A stretch of 63,680 nt of DNA from WGAB01 sp964406105 (GTDB taxonomy: Bacteria; Hydrothermota; Hydrothermia; WGAB01). The notes below the pieces were generated by a model. It saw nothing but the letters and a program-made list of their open reading frames with translations, made no database searches and had not been told where the DNA came from. The translations under genes and the position numbers were made by a program. Shown piece by piece: positions 8,119 through 17,494 of the stretch (its first letter is position 1; every line of letters starts with the position of its first letter). The stretch covers positions 1 through 63,680 of the forward strand of contig CAYOQK010000015.1 of the NCBI GenBank assembly GCA_964406105.1. The letters run 5' to 3'.

Positions 8119-11100
8119 ATGGTATCGGTGCTTTTTTTGTCTCTGGTGTTGGGGGGAATCCTTACGCCGGATCTCAAATCCGTGATGCACTCCTCTCCTC
8201 CGGGCACCTATGTTCGGGTTAACCTTCGGTTGGTTCCTCAAGTGTCGTCCCAAGAACTGCTCCAAGAGGTCAAGGGGCTGGATCGGGCCCATCGGCGGGC
8301 CTGGGTGCTTCGGCGACTGAAGACCCTGGCCCGGGAAACCCAGCCGCCGGTGTTGGAAGCCCTAAGACAGGTCGGGGCCCGCCGGATCCGATCCCTTTGG
8401 ATCGTCAACCTGGTGAATGCCGAGGTCCCTGTGGAGGCCCTGGAGCGTCTGGCCCAACTCCCTCAGGTGGCCTCCATTGATCTGGACGAGTCCCGTCGCC
8501 TCCTGCTGGAACCCCCCGAGGCCCTGCGGCCAGAGAAAACGGCATCTGTTCCGGCAGACCGCACAGGCACCCGCGAGATCGTATGGGGTGTGGCCAAGAT
8601 CCGGGCCCCGGAGGTGTGGTCCTTGGGGTATCGGGGGCAAGGGGTGGTGGTGGCCGTGCTGGACACCGGCGTGAACCTGGACCACCAGGATCTGGCCGAC
8701 CATCCCTGGGTGAACGAGGACGAGGTGCCGGGCAACGGGGTGGACGATGACAACAACGGCTTTGTGGATGACCTCCACGGGTGGGACTTCATCAACAACG
8801 ACAACGATCCCACCGACGACCAGGGGCATGGTACCCACTGTGCAGGTACCATTGCGGGTGATGGCACCGCTGGGAGCCAAACGGGTGTGGCACCCGAGGC
8901 CCAGATCATGGCCATCAAGATCTTGGACAGCAACGGCAGCGGCACCGAGAGCGGGGTGTGGCAAGGCATCCAGTACGCCTTGGACAACGGGGCGGACGTG
9001 CTGTCGCTGTCCTTAGGATGGCAGCATGCCTGGAACCCAGACCGTGCCAGCTGGCGACAGGCCTTTGAGAACGTACTCGCGGCCGGCGTCGTGGCCGCGG
9101 TGGCCGCGGGAAACGAACGCGATGGTGGCGATCCACCACCGGACAACGTGCGCACCCCCGGCGACGTACCTCCCCCGTGGTTCCATCCCGACCAGACCCT
9201 GCACGGGGGACAGGCCGCTGTGGTCACCGTGGGAGCCACGGATAGCAACGATGACTTCGCCTACTTTTCCTCCTACGGCCCGGTCACGTGGCAGTCGGTA
9301 TCTCCCTACAACGATTACCCGTACAACCCGGGCATGGGCCTCATAGATCCAGACGTGGCTGCACCGGGGGTGGAGATCAAGTCATTGGACTACAGCAATC
9401 CCTCGGGCTACACCCTGATGAGTGGGACCTCCATGGCCACTCCCCACGTGGCCGGGGTGATGGCCCTCCTGCTCTCGCGAAACCCAGAACTGACCCCTGC
9501 GGAGGTGGATGAAATCCTGGAACTCACTGCTGTGGACCTCGGTGCCGGGGGCAAGGACAACGACTACGGTGCCGGTCGGGTGGATGCCTATGAGGCTGTT
9601 CTCCAGGTGCCCACGGCCGATCACGATGCCCGTGCCGAGTGGATTCTGGCCCCCCGAGGCCAAGTGGCCCTGAATGTGGCCCTGAACCCCCGCGCCATCG
9701 TGGCCAACAGTGGCCGAGACACGATAGCCTTTCCCGTGGCCTTTGAGATAGACTCAGCCGGCCAGGTGATTTACCACGAGACCCTTTGGACCGATTCCCT
9801 AAGGCCGGGCGAGAAGGACACCGTGGTGTTCCCCGCTTGGGTTCCCCGAAGCCGGGGATCCTTCACCGCGCGGGCTTATTCCCTGCTCCCTGACGACGAG
9901 ATCCCCACCAATGACACTGCCAGCACCCTGTTCACCGTTCGCCCAATGGGTACCAGCTACCTGGTGTGGGACCTGGATCCCAACCACTCCTCGGGGCCGG
10001 TGGTGGACTCCTTGCTCATGGAATTGGGCCATTTCGGCCGCTACAGCACCAGTCCCTTCATGGCCGACTCGCTCCGCCGGTTCCGCAGTGTGTGGGTCTT
10101 TGTGGGCATGTATCCCAACAACTACCGGATCCCCGAGGGGAGTGCGGTGGCCGATTCCTTGGAGGCGTATATCCAAGCCGGAGGCGCCGCTTACCTGGAG
10201 GGGGGCGACGTGTGGTACTACGACCCTACCCAGGGCGGCCATGACTTCGGCCCCACCTTTGGCCTGGATGGCGCTGAGGACGGCACCGGTGACCTGAGCC
10301 AAGTGAATGGAGTTGCCGGCACCTTCACCGAGGACCTCGCCTACTCCTATGGGGGCGAGAACTCCTATGTGGATCGCTTGAGCCCCGTGGGTACCGGTTT
10401 TGTGATCCTGCGGAATCCCTCGGCTTCCTATGACTGCGGTGTGGCCAATGATGCGGGCACCTATCGCACCGTGGGCCTGAGCTTTGAATTGGGCGGCCTG
10501 CAGGACGAAGCCTCCACCCGGCTGGACCTGGTGGCCAGGATTGCGGATTTCCTCCGCCTGGGAACCCCACCACCGACTTACGCGTACGACGTCGCCGCCC
10601 TGGAGGTGCTGAGCCCTGTGGGCACAGCACCTGTGGGTACCCCCCGAACCCCTCGGGCACGTTATCAGAACGCAGGCACCCAAACCGTGGACTATGACGC
10701 GTTCTTGGAGATCTTCCACGGCCCCACCTTGGTGTATGCCGACACGGTGCACCTGGAGAACGTGCCTTCGGGCCAAGAGGACACCGTGGCGTTTCGCCCC
10801 TTCGTGCCCGAGGAAGTGGGCGAGTATCACATCAGAGCCCGGTGTGAGTTGCGGGAGGACGAGAACCGGGCCAACGACACGGCCCAGGCCCAGCTCACCG
10901 TTCACGATACCCTGGTGTCGGCTCGGGTGTTGGTGTGGGACCTGGATCCCAACCACTCTTCAGGCCCGGAGATCCTGCAGGTCCTCCAGAACCTGGGGGT
11001 GGTAGCCACCTACGATTCCACTTTGGCCTATGCGGATTCCCTGCAGGCCTTTGGCGCCGTTTTCGTGTGCGCAGGAGTGTTCAGCCAAAATCACCGGTTC

Positions 11101-12819
11101 TATCCGGATTCTGTAGAAACCCAAGCCATTGTGGACTACCTGAGTACCGGAGGCCGCGTGTACCTGGAAGGGGGCGACGTGTGGTACTACGATCCCTCCC
11201 AGGGAGCCTACGACTTTGGCCCACTCTTTGGCATAGAGGGGCTGGCCGACGGCTCCGGCGACTTGAGCCAGATCGCAGGGCTACCTGGGACCTTCGCCGA
11301 GGGCCTGCGGTACGCCTACCAGGGCGACAACAACTGGATAGACCACTTAGGGCCCACCGGTGGGGCCTTTTCGCTGCTGCAGAACACCTCGCCTGAGTAC
11401 GTGTGCGCGGTGGCCCAAGATGCGGGCACCTACCGCACCGTGGGTGCTTCCCTGGAGTTGGGGGGCCTGGTGGATCTGCAGTATCCGGTGGAAGCCTTGA
11501 TCCAGCGGATCCTGGACTTCTTTGAGATCGGTGTGCCCTCCCCTACCCTAAGGGTGGAACCCCAGGGGTTCACGGTGTGGCTCCCTCCGGACCGTTCCTG
11601 GCAAACCCATCTGACCCTGTGGAACACCGGGCAAGAGGGGTCCTTTCTGTACTTCAACGTGGCCGATGATGAGATCAGCCGGAGGCTCTTGCAGACTCTG
11701 CGGCACAGAGGGTATCGCCGTGGGGGGCATGGCCTACCCGCCCTCTCCTTGGCCAAGGGCGCCTTGGATCCTCGCCCCGGTCTTAAGGGATCGGGCGGGC
11801 CCGACGCCTTTGGCTACACCTGGGTGGACTCCCGGGATTCTGCAGGGCCCTCCTTCTTCTGGCTGGACATCACCGCTACCGGTACCCCCCTGAACCTTTC
11901 GGACGACGATTACGAAGAGGTCTTGTTGCCCTGGGCCTTTCCCTTTTACGGTCAGGAGTACACCACCCTTCGGATCTCTTCCAACGGCTACCTCACCTTC
12001 GGCACCGACGGCACCGACTACTCCAACGATCCCATCCCCGACACCACCGAGCCCAATCACCTGTTGGCCGTGTTTTGGGACGATCTGAACCCCTCCAGCG
12101 GTGGACAGGTGTACTCCACCTACGATGCCGACAACGACCGGTTCGTGGTGGAGTGGTACCAGGTGCCGCGCTTTGGTGAAACCGGGTCTTCCCTGACCTT
12201 TGAGGCGGTGCTCTACCCGGATGGTCGCATCCTGTACCTGTACCACACCTTAGAGGGTACCCTCACCTCAGCCACCGTGGGGATAGAGAACGGGGATGGC
12301 TCTGTGGGCCTGTTGGTGGTGTACAACACCGAGGGCCTGGGCGACACCTTGGCCATCGCCATTTACCCCCCACAGCAAGCGCCGGGTTGGCTGTTTGAGA
12401 GCCCGTCTTCTGGGGTGGTGCCCGCAGGTGAAGCGGCGTCCATCGCCCTTACCGTGGAGACCGGTGGGATGACCGTGGGCGAGGTCCATGAGGCCCGGGT
12501 ACTGGTGTACAGCAACGCCCTGAACCGTCCGGTGGATACCGTTTGGGTTACCCTGCACGTGGCCGATACCCTACAGGGCGATGTGAACGGCGATGGGGCT
12601 CTCAACGCCCAAGACCGCGAGTGGTTGGAGGCCTATCTTTACCACCATGGCCCTCCCCCAAACCCCTATGAGCGTGGCGATGTGAACCAGGACGGCCGGG
12701 TGGACGATGCAGACCTCACCCTGTTGAACCTGTGGCTCTATGCCGAAGAGCCAGGGCCTGGGAAGGTCCGGGTGCTTCGGGAGGTCCGCTCCCGGGTTCG
12801 GCGGGTGCGGTCCTTTTAG
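8119..12819 (+). CDS. Secreted subtilisin-like serine protease (S8) with tandem repeat modules and dockerin-like C-terminus
   Basis: 1566 residues with a strong ribosome site (AGAAGGAGG). Order: signal peptide (about 1-20); I9-like propeptide region (about 35-135); S8 catalytic domain with Asp182 (AVLDTGV), His237 (GHGTHCAGT) and Ser438 (GTSMATPHVAG); CARDB/Ig-like linkers; two copies of a module starting VWDLDPNHSSGP near residues 615 and 938; a beta-sandwich-like module about 1235-1415 that also occurs in the protein at 25977; an Ig-like segment; and two dockerin-type Ca loops (GDVNGDGALNAQD and GDVNQDGRVDDAD) near the end. It is probably surface-attached or secreted. The dockerin-like pair need not mean a cellulosome, since no cohesin is visible. 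Its stop codon overlaps the stop of the convergent gene by 4 bases. Confidence 0.9.
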   Translation: MVSVLFLSLVLGGILTPDLKSVMHSSPPGTYVRVNLRLVPQVSSQELLQEVKGLDRAHRRAWVLRRLKTLARETQPPVLEALRQVGARRIRSLWIVNLVNAEVPVEALERLAQLPQVASIDLDESRRLLLEPPEALRPEKTASVPADRTGTREIVWGVAKIRAPEVWSLGYRGQGVVVAVLDTGVNLDHQDLADHPWVNEDEVPGNGVDDDNNGFVDDLHGWDFINNDNDPTDDQGHGTHCAGTIAGDGTAGSQTGVAPEAQIMAIKILDSNGSGTESGVWQGIQYALDNGADVLSLSLGWQHAWNPDRASWRQAFENVLAAGVVAAVAAGNERDGGDPPPDNVRTPGDVPPPWFHPDQTLHGGQAAVVTVGATDSNDDFAYFSSYGPVTWQSVSPYNDYPYNPGMGLIDPDVAAPGVEIKSLDYSNPSGYTLMSGTSMATPHVAGVMALLLSRNPELTPAEVDEILELTAVDLGAGGKDNDYGAGRVDAYEAVLQVPTADHDARAEWILAPRGQVALNVALNPRAIVANSGRDTIAFPVAFEIDSAGQVIYHETLWTDSLRPGEKDTVVFPAWVPRSRGSFTARAYSLLPDDEIPTNDTASTLFTVRPMGTSYLVWDLDPNHSSGPVVDSLLMELGHFGRYSTSPFMADSLRRFRSVWVFVGMYPNNYRIPEGSAVADSLEAYIQAGGAAYLEGGDVWYYDPTQGGHDFGPTFGLDGAEDGTGDLSQVNGVAGTFTEDLAYSYGGENSYVDRLSPVGTGFVILRNPSASYDCGVANDAGTYRTVGLSFELGGLQDEASTRLDLVARIADFLRLGTPPPTYAYDVAALEVLSPVGTAPVGTPRTPRARYQNAGTQTVDYDAFLEIFHGPTLVYADTVHLENVPSGQEDTVAFRPFVPEEVGEYHIRARCELREDENRANDTAQAQLTVHDTLVSARVLVWDLDPNHSSGPEILQVLQNLGVVATYDSTLAYADSLQAFGAVFVCAGVFSQNHRFYPDSVETQAIVDYLSTGGRVYLEGGDVWYYDPSQGAYDFGPLFGIEGLADGSGDLSQIAGLPGTFAEGLRYAYQGDNNWIDHLGPTGGAFSLLQNTSPEYVCAVAQDAGTYRTVGASLELGGLVDLQYPVEALIQRILDFFEIGVPSPTLRVEPQGFTVWLPPDRSWQTHLTLWNTGQEGSFLYFNVADDEISRRLLQTLRHRGYRRGGHGLPALSLAKGALDPRPGLKGSGGPDAFGYTWVDSRDSAGPSFFWLDITATGTPLNLSDDDYEEVLLPWAFPFYGQEYTTLRISSNGYLTFGTDGTDYSNDPIPDTTEPNHLLAVFWDDLNPSSGGQVYSTYDADNDRFVVEWYQVPRFGETGSSLTFEAVLYPDGRILYLYHTLEGTLTSATVGIENGDGSVGLLVVYNTEGLGDTLAIAIYPPQQAPGWLFESPSSGVVPAGEAASIALTVETGGMTVGEVHEARVLVYSNALNRPVDTVWVTLHVADTLQGDVNGDGALNAQDREWLEAYLYHHGPPPNPYERGDVNQDGRVDDADLTLLNLWLYAEEPGPGKVRVLREVRSRVRRVRSF
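9963..11550 (+). repeat. In-frame tandem duplication (period 969 bases) inside the subtilase gene
   Basis: Two copies begin at 9963 and 10932, both reading GGTGTGGGACCTGGATCCCA, an offset of 969 bases or 323 codons. The copies stay similar at DNA level across several blocks, for example GGCGACGTGTGGTACTACGA at about 10204 and 11173, and both contain GTYRTVG followed by LELGG. The unit contains one folded module plus one CARDB-like linker. Confidence 0.85.
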
Positions 12820-15800
12820 GGTGAGAGTTTTTCCACCAGCACCGGTTGCCCTGGGGGCACCAGAAGGTAAAGGGGATGTCGCCGAACCTCGTAGAGGCCA
12901 TCGTACAGGCTGTGGTGCACCCGGTAGAGCCCTGGGGGCGCCTTGATTTCCACCCACAGGGGCACCGCGCTCTGCTCCAGGGTGAGCACCCATAACCCGG
13001 CTTGCTCGGTGACCCGGAGCCGGGCCCGTTGCCGAGCGAGTAGGTACTGGGCAGCCTCTGCAGGGGGCCAGAGGGCAAGATGTAGGTTGCGTGCCAGTCG
13101 CAGATGCCTCTCCACGGTGAAGGGATCCACCCGAAGGTCTGGTGTGCCTGGTAGCCGAGCCTCAGGATCCTGCAAGGGGGCCACCCGTTGGTAGGCGAGC
13201 ATGCCCCAGGAATGGCGCTGGAGATAGCGAAACACCTCCCGGGGTCCAGGGGCGGTGTCGTTGAGGATTGGCAGGGCCGCAAGGACCCGCTGCTCAGGGG
13301 AATTGGGGGCCGGGCCCAGGCGGCGGATCCACCGAAGCCCCTGTTGCCGAGCCTGTTGCTGGATCCAGGAGGGCACCTTTGGCCCGTACCAGTGGAGCAG
13401 GGACACCTGGATGCCCAGGGAGCGGAGGCTATCGGCCAGGTGCCAAGCCACGGGAGCGGTGTCGGCCAGGGGGGCCTGCAGGGCCAGCTCGTGCCCCTGA
13501 TGCCGGAGTTCCAGGAGATGCTCCCGAGCGAACCGGAGGGCCCTGGGCGCCCCTTCAGGGGCCCAACGCTGGGGAGTGGGCAGGAGGTTCTCGGGTACAA
13601 GGCCGAAGCTGGCGTGAACCCCATACTTGGCCAGCCGGGGCAGGGCATAGCGGATTTGGTCCAGCGAACCGTAGTCAAAGGTGAAGGAGGCAAAGCCTCG
13701 GGCGTTCCGAGGGAAGGGGGTAAGCCGGATCTGCACCGTGCGCATGGTGGACCGCAGGGCCTGCTGCCGCTGAACCCGGCGGGAAGAATCCTGTTCCAAC
13801 CGGGGCAAGAAGGCCTGTAGCACCCGATAACTCGCCTTGAGGTGTTCCTCATAGGTGGGATGTTCCCATCCTGGCCACCGGTAGCGATCGGTGAAGTTCA
13901 GCCGGGTGCCTTGGGCTGAGGGGAGCACCCCGATCACCTGGCCCTTTCGGATCCAAAGGGCGGCCAGGGCGATCCCTTGGGTGGGCGCAGCGTCAATTTC
14001 TGGCGTTTGGGGATCGTCCAGCACCACCCGATGGCTGGAGGGGTCGGTGACGTTCACCAGGTTCCAGCCCAGTCGGAGTTCCAACAGGGTGTCTTGCACG
14101 TACCAATCGGCCAGGCTGTTCTCGGTTTGGGCGGCGAAGATCAGCCGGCCGGGGTAAAAGCGCTGCTCGGGCACAGTATCTCCCAGCAGGGTGATGCGGG
14201 ATCGGTTGGCCAACAGGGCGGGTTCCACCCAGTGTCCCCGGGCTTGGCTTACGGGAGGGGGCCTCAGGGCCGATCGGATGCCGCGGATCCAGTCCTGGAA
14301 CACCTGGTAATCCTCGGTGACCCACACTCTGCCGGGTGGGGAAAGGCAGAGGGCAAATTCGGCTCCCTGGGCCAATTGCCAAGGGGGCCGAGGGGATTGG
14401 ATCTCCCCGTGGTCCGCTCTGTAGGTGTCCAAGAAGATCCACAGGGTGTCGGTTTCCGGTTGGAACCGCTGAGCCAGATCCATCCGAATCCACAGGTATG
14501 CGGGGTCGGCCTGCAGGTACAGCCGGCGAATCCCCTGGCCCTGGGCCCAGGGGTGCCAGGGTTCGTGTTCATCGGACCGGCCATCCACCACCCGTGCCTG
14601 GGGATCAAAGCCCACCAATCCGTAGGTTTGTTCAGGGTCGTAGACGTTGTGCCACAGGGGATTTCGGCTCATGGGGTTTTCAAAGTCCATCACGAGCCAA
14701 TTGCGTTTGAACCACTCATCCATCCAGGCGAACAGGACGCCACCGGCCAAGCCTTCGTCATAGATCACCTGGAACAGACGGGCGTTGATCTGGCCCTGTT
14801 GCTCTTCGGTGTGGCCGCCTTGGTGCATGCCTAAGGGATTGAAATGGGCGATCCCTCGGGAAGAGGGCACCCCAAACTCGGCCACCACCAAGGGAAGGCC
14901 GTCGGTGGCCTCGTGCAGGGCCCGCAGGTACCCAGCGTAATTGTCGGGTCCGTAGCGGCTGGTGTCCTCCAGGTATTCCAGGTTCACGAAGTCCGGATAG
15001 TAGGGGTACACGTGGTACGCTGCGTACAAGCCGGCCAGGTTTCGGGGAGTGCGGAAGAAGCGAGAGGGATCTACGGTCCACAGATCGTTGTCGTACTCGC
15101 GCACCCGTTCGGACTCCACCCATTCGGTGTTGTGGTACAGAGGATCCAGGGGAAGCCAGTTCACGAAGGCCACGGGGTGCAGGCCGTGGTACCGAACCAC
15201 CTCGTAGGTTTGGATGTAATCCAGCATTCGGGCCAGCCAAACCTCCATGGGGGTGCCATAGGGTAGCGACACAAAGAGCCCCTCGTAGGAGGTGAGTTCG
15301 GGATGCAGTACCTGGGTGGTGTGCACCCCCTCGGGTTCCCATTCTCGGCCGAAGAGGAACCCCAGGGTAACGGCAGAGACATCGGAGAAGTACTCGCCGC
15401 CACCAAACACCGCATTGACGGCTCGCTCAATCTCCCATTGGATTTGACGGGTGAAGTCGGGGTCCAGGTAGTCCTCGTTCTCGGGCACCGGAACCCAAAT
15501 GCCCTGGAGCAGGTACAGGGGGCGGTTGCGGTTCTGGAGGTTGTAGGTGGCCAGGGCCGAGTAAAAGGCCGGAGGGAACACGGTGTACACCCGAACCACG
15601 TTGAAACCCGCCTGGGTCATTTGGCGGAACCAGCGGAGATAGTCTTGGGAGGTGGCGGGAAACTCGGCCGGATAGTGGCCGGGCAAGGCGGCCCCCAGGT
15701 TGATGCCTTTGATGAACAGCGGGCGGTACACCGGCACCTGGCGGCCGGTGGAGGTCCGCCGCATCTGGAGGATCTCCAGGTGTTCGTTCCGGGCCCGGGC

Positions 15801-15992
15801 GAACACGCGGACCGAATCCAGGGCGCGGTCCACCGTCTCCTGGGTTACGGTCCCCAGGATCTCACGCACCACAGGGCGTTCCACCTGGACCACCCGGGGG
15901 CGGAGGTACCGCAGTTCAATCTGCACCAGTTGGTAGGTGAGTACCCCCAGGAGGGCGGTCAAGCCAAGGAGCACCAGGAGTTTGGCCTTCAT
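12816..15992 (-). CDS. Membrane-anchored glycoside hydrolase-like protein with C-terminal polysaccharide-deacetylase-like domain
   Basis: 1058 residues, with an N-terminal membrane anchor or signal (about 1-25). Residues about 90-420 look like a GH2/GH5-type TIM barrel: FIKGINLG, FNVVRVYTV, and LPLVVAEFGVPSSRG whose Glu sits where the catalytic nucleophile would. A beta-rich middle follows. Residues about 750-1000 resemble a NodB deacetylase (FASFTFDYGSLDQ, RHQGHELALQAPLAD), but the second Asp of TFDDG and the His pair of motif 2 are absent, so this half is probably inactive. PgaB-type proteins also join a deacetylase and a glycosidase, in the opposite order. It is the last gene of the exopolysaccharide-like operon (ATGA overlap with the exporter gene). 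Confidence 0.72.
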   Translation of the reverse strand: MKAKLLVLLGLTALLGVLTYQLVQIELRYLRPRVVQVERPVVREILGTVTQETVDRALDSVRVFARARNEHLEILQMRRTSTGRQVPVYRPLFIKGINLGAALPGHYPAEFPATSQDYLRWFRQMTQAGFNVVRVYTVFPPAFYSALATYNLQNRNRPLYLLQGIWVPVPENEDYLDPDFTRQIQWEIERAVNAVFGGGEYFSDVSAVTLGFLFGREWEPEGVHTTQVLHPELTSYEGLFVSLPYGTPMEVWLARMLDYIQTYEVVRYHGLHPVAFVNWLPLDPLYHNTEWVESERVREYDNDLWTVDPSRFFRTPRNLAGLYAAYHVYPYYPDFVNLEYLEDTSRYGPDNYAGYLRALHEATDGLPLVVAEFGVPSSRGIAHFNPLGMHQGGHTEEQQGQINARLFQVIYDEGLAGGVLFAWMDEWFKRNWLVMDFENPMSRNPLWHNVYDPEQTYGLVGFDPQARVVDGRSDEHEPWHPWAQGQGIRRLYLQADPAYLWIRMDLAQRFQPETDTLWIFLDTYRADHGEIQSPRPPWQLAQGAEFALCLSPPGRVWVTEDYQVFQDWIRGIRSALRPPPVSQARGHWVEPALLANRSRITLLGDTVPEQRFYPGRLIFAAQTENSLADWYVQDTLLELRLGWNLVNVTDPSSHRVVLDDPQTPEIDAAPTQGIALAALWIRKGQVIGVLPSAQGTRLNFTDRYRWPGWEHPTYEEHLKASYRVLQAFLPRLEQDSSRRVQRQQALRSTMRTVQIRLTPFPRNARGFASFTFDYGSLDQIRYALPRLAKYGVHASFGLVPENLLPTPQRWAPEGAPRALRFAREHLLELRHQGHELALQAPLADTAPVAWHLADSLRSLGIQVSLLHWYGPKVPSWIQQQARQQGLRWIRRLGPAPNSPEQRVLAALPILNDTAPGPREVFRYLQRHSWGMLAYQRVAPLQDPEARLPGTPDLRVDPFTVERHLRLARNLHLALWPPAEAAQYLLARQRARLRVTEQAGLWVLTLEQSAVPLWVEIKAPPGLYRVHHSLYDGLYEVRRHPLYLLVPPGQPVLVEKLSP

Positions 15993-17494
15993 GGGATCCT
16001 CATCAGGGGCCAGCGGAGGCCGGCCAGCAGGGTCCAGGTATGGTACTGTTGGGTGGTGGCAAAGTAGGTGAGGGACAGGTAAAAGCGGTGGATTCCCAGC
16101 TCTGCCGCAAAGGTTTGCACTCCAGGGCTGTCCTCTGCGGTCCAGAGGGAAACCGAGGCCTCGGCGTAAGCGTAGCCCCAGGGCAGGTGTCGGAATCCGG
16201 AGAGGCCCAGGGAGTGCCGACGCAGGGCCTCAGGGGAGTAGTACAGGGCTGACCAATGCTCGTATGCCAAAGTGCCGTAGGCATAGGTGAGGGCAAGGCG
16301 GGTGTGGGGGGTGTGGACGAAGAAGAGGTGGGCGGAGAGGTCCAGGGCTTGGCTCCGATTGGTGTCTGCGGGGATGGAGGCCCATTCGCCGGAGGCCGAG
16401 AGGTGCCACCGGGTTGAGGTCCAGCGCAGTTCGGTGCGCACCGTGCGAGCAGTCACTTCCCGTACGGGTTCCAGGAGTTCGTGGCGCCAAGCCAAGCCTG
16501 CGTGGATCCCCCACAGGCGGGCCTGCAGGGCCAACCACCAGTTGCGGGCAGCGGGTTCAGGGCTCCAGGCGTAGGCCGCCCGTAGGGTTACCGGGCCCTC
16601 GGGCCACAGGAGAAGCCCGGGAATCACCTGGAATAACCGGTTCCGGAGGGTATCCCGTTGGTTCAAAAGCAGGGCGGTTTTGATCCGCCACCGAACCCGA
16701 GGGTGGTCTGGCCCCAGGAGTTCCCATTGAGGGCTGTGGTATCGCCCTGGGGTGCCGGCATCGTCTTCCAGGGTGGATTTCCAGAGCAGGTGGACTTTCC
16801 AAGCCAGGTGTTCCCGGCATGTGCGCAAGCCTTGCAGGGCTTCGGGATCGTGGGGGCGTTGGGCCAGGAGGTTTTGGTACACCTGGAGGGCTTGGCGGTA
16901 CTGGCCCTGCCATTCCAGCACCCGGGCGAGTTGGCGTTGCACCCGGAGGTTTTGAGGGTCCAGGTCCAGGGCTTGGCGGTAGGCTCGGGCTGCCTCGGCG
17001 AGGCGGTCTTGCCACAGGGCCAAGTCGCCGGCGAGTTCAAACACCTCGGCGTGGTGGGGAGCCCGTGCTTGGGCTTGGGCCAGCGCCTGTTGGGCACAGG
17101 CCCAGCGTTCGGCCCATCCGCAAGTGCGGGCCAGGCCCAGCAGGGCGTCCAGATCGCCGGGGCGGATCTCCAGCACGCGTTGGTACACGTGGATCGCCGA
17201 GTCCAGTTGGTCCTGCCAGGAGAGCACAAGGGCCAGGCCCAGCAGGGCATCGGCATCCCTCGGATTGGCCTCCAGGAGGGCCTCGTATAGGGCCTGGGCT
17301 TGGGACAGACTGTCCAGGCTCCGGTAGGCGAAGGCCAGGGCCAACCACAGGTCTCGGTCGGGGGTTTCGGCCAGGTGTTGGGCGCGGGCGATGGCCAGCA
17401 CTTGGTCAAAGGCGCCCTGAGCATTCAGGGACCACAGGGAGTCGGCCAGGCCAGGAGAGGCCACCAGGAGGCCAAGCAACACCGCGCTCATCAT
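15989..17494 (-). CDS. TPR protein with C-terminal outer-membrane beta-barrel (PgaA/YaiO-like exporter)
   Basis: 501 residues from ATG 17494 (ATGA overlap with the glycosyltransferase stop and GAAGGAGAGG upstream). A signal peptide (MMSAVLLGLLVASPGLA) is followed by about seven tetratricopeptide repeats (about 25-230, e.g. ALLGLALVLSWQDQLDSAI). The C-terminal half (about 250-501) is beta-strand-rich with alternating Trp and Tyr, as in YaiO-type barrels. PgaA, which exports poly-GlcNAc across the outer membrane, has this same TPR-then-barrel design. Assignment as exporter rests on architecture and operon, not on close sequence recognition. Confidence 0.7.
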   Translation of the reverse strand: MMSAVLLGLLVASPGLADSLWSLNAQGAFDQVLAIARAQHLAETPDRDLWLALAFAYRSLDSLSQAQALYEALLEANPRDADALLGLALVLSWQDQLDSAIHVYQRVLEIRPGDLDALLGLARTCGWAERWACAQQALAQAQARAPHHAEVFELAGDLALWQDRLAEAARAYRQALDLDPQNLRVQRQLARVLEWQGQYRQALQVYQNLLAQRPHDPEALQGLRTCREHLAWKVHLLWKSTLEDDAGTPGRYHSPQWELLGPDHPRVRWRIKTALLLNQRDTLRNRLFQVIPGLLLWPEGPVTLRAAYAWSPEPAARNWWLALQARLWGIHAGLAWRHELLEPVREVTARTVRTELRWTSTRWHLSASGEWASIPADTNRSQALDLSAHLFFVHTPHTRLALTYAYGTLAYEHWSALYYSPEALRRHSLGLSGFRHLPWGYAYAEASVSLWTAEDSPGVQTFAAELGIHRFYLSLTYFATTQQYHTWTLLAGLRWPLMRIP

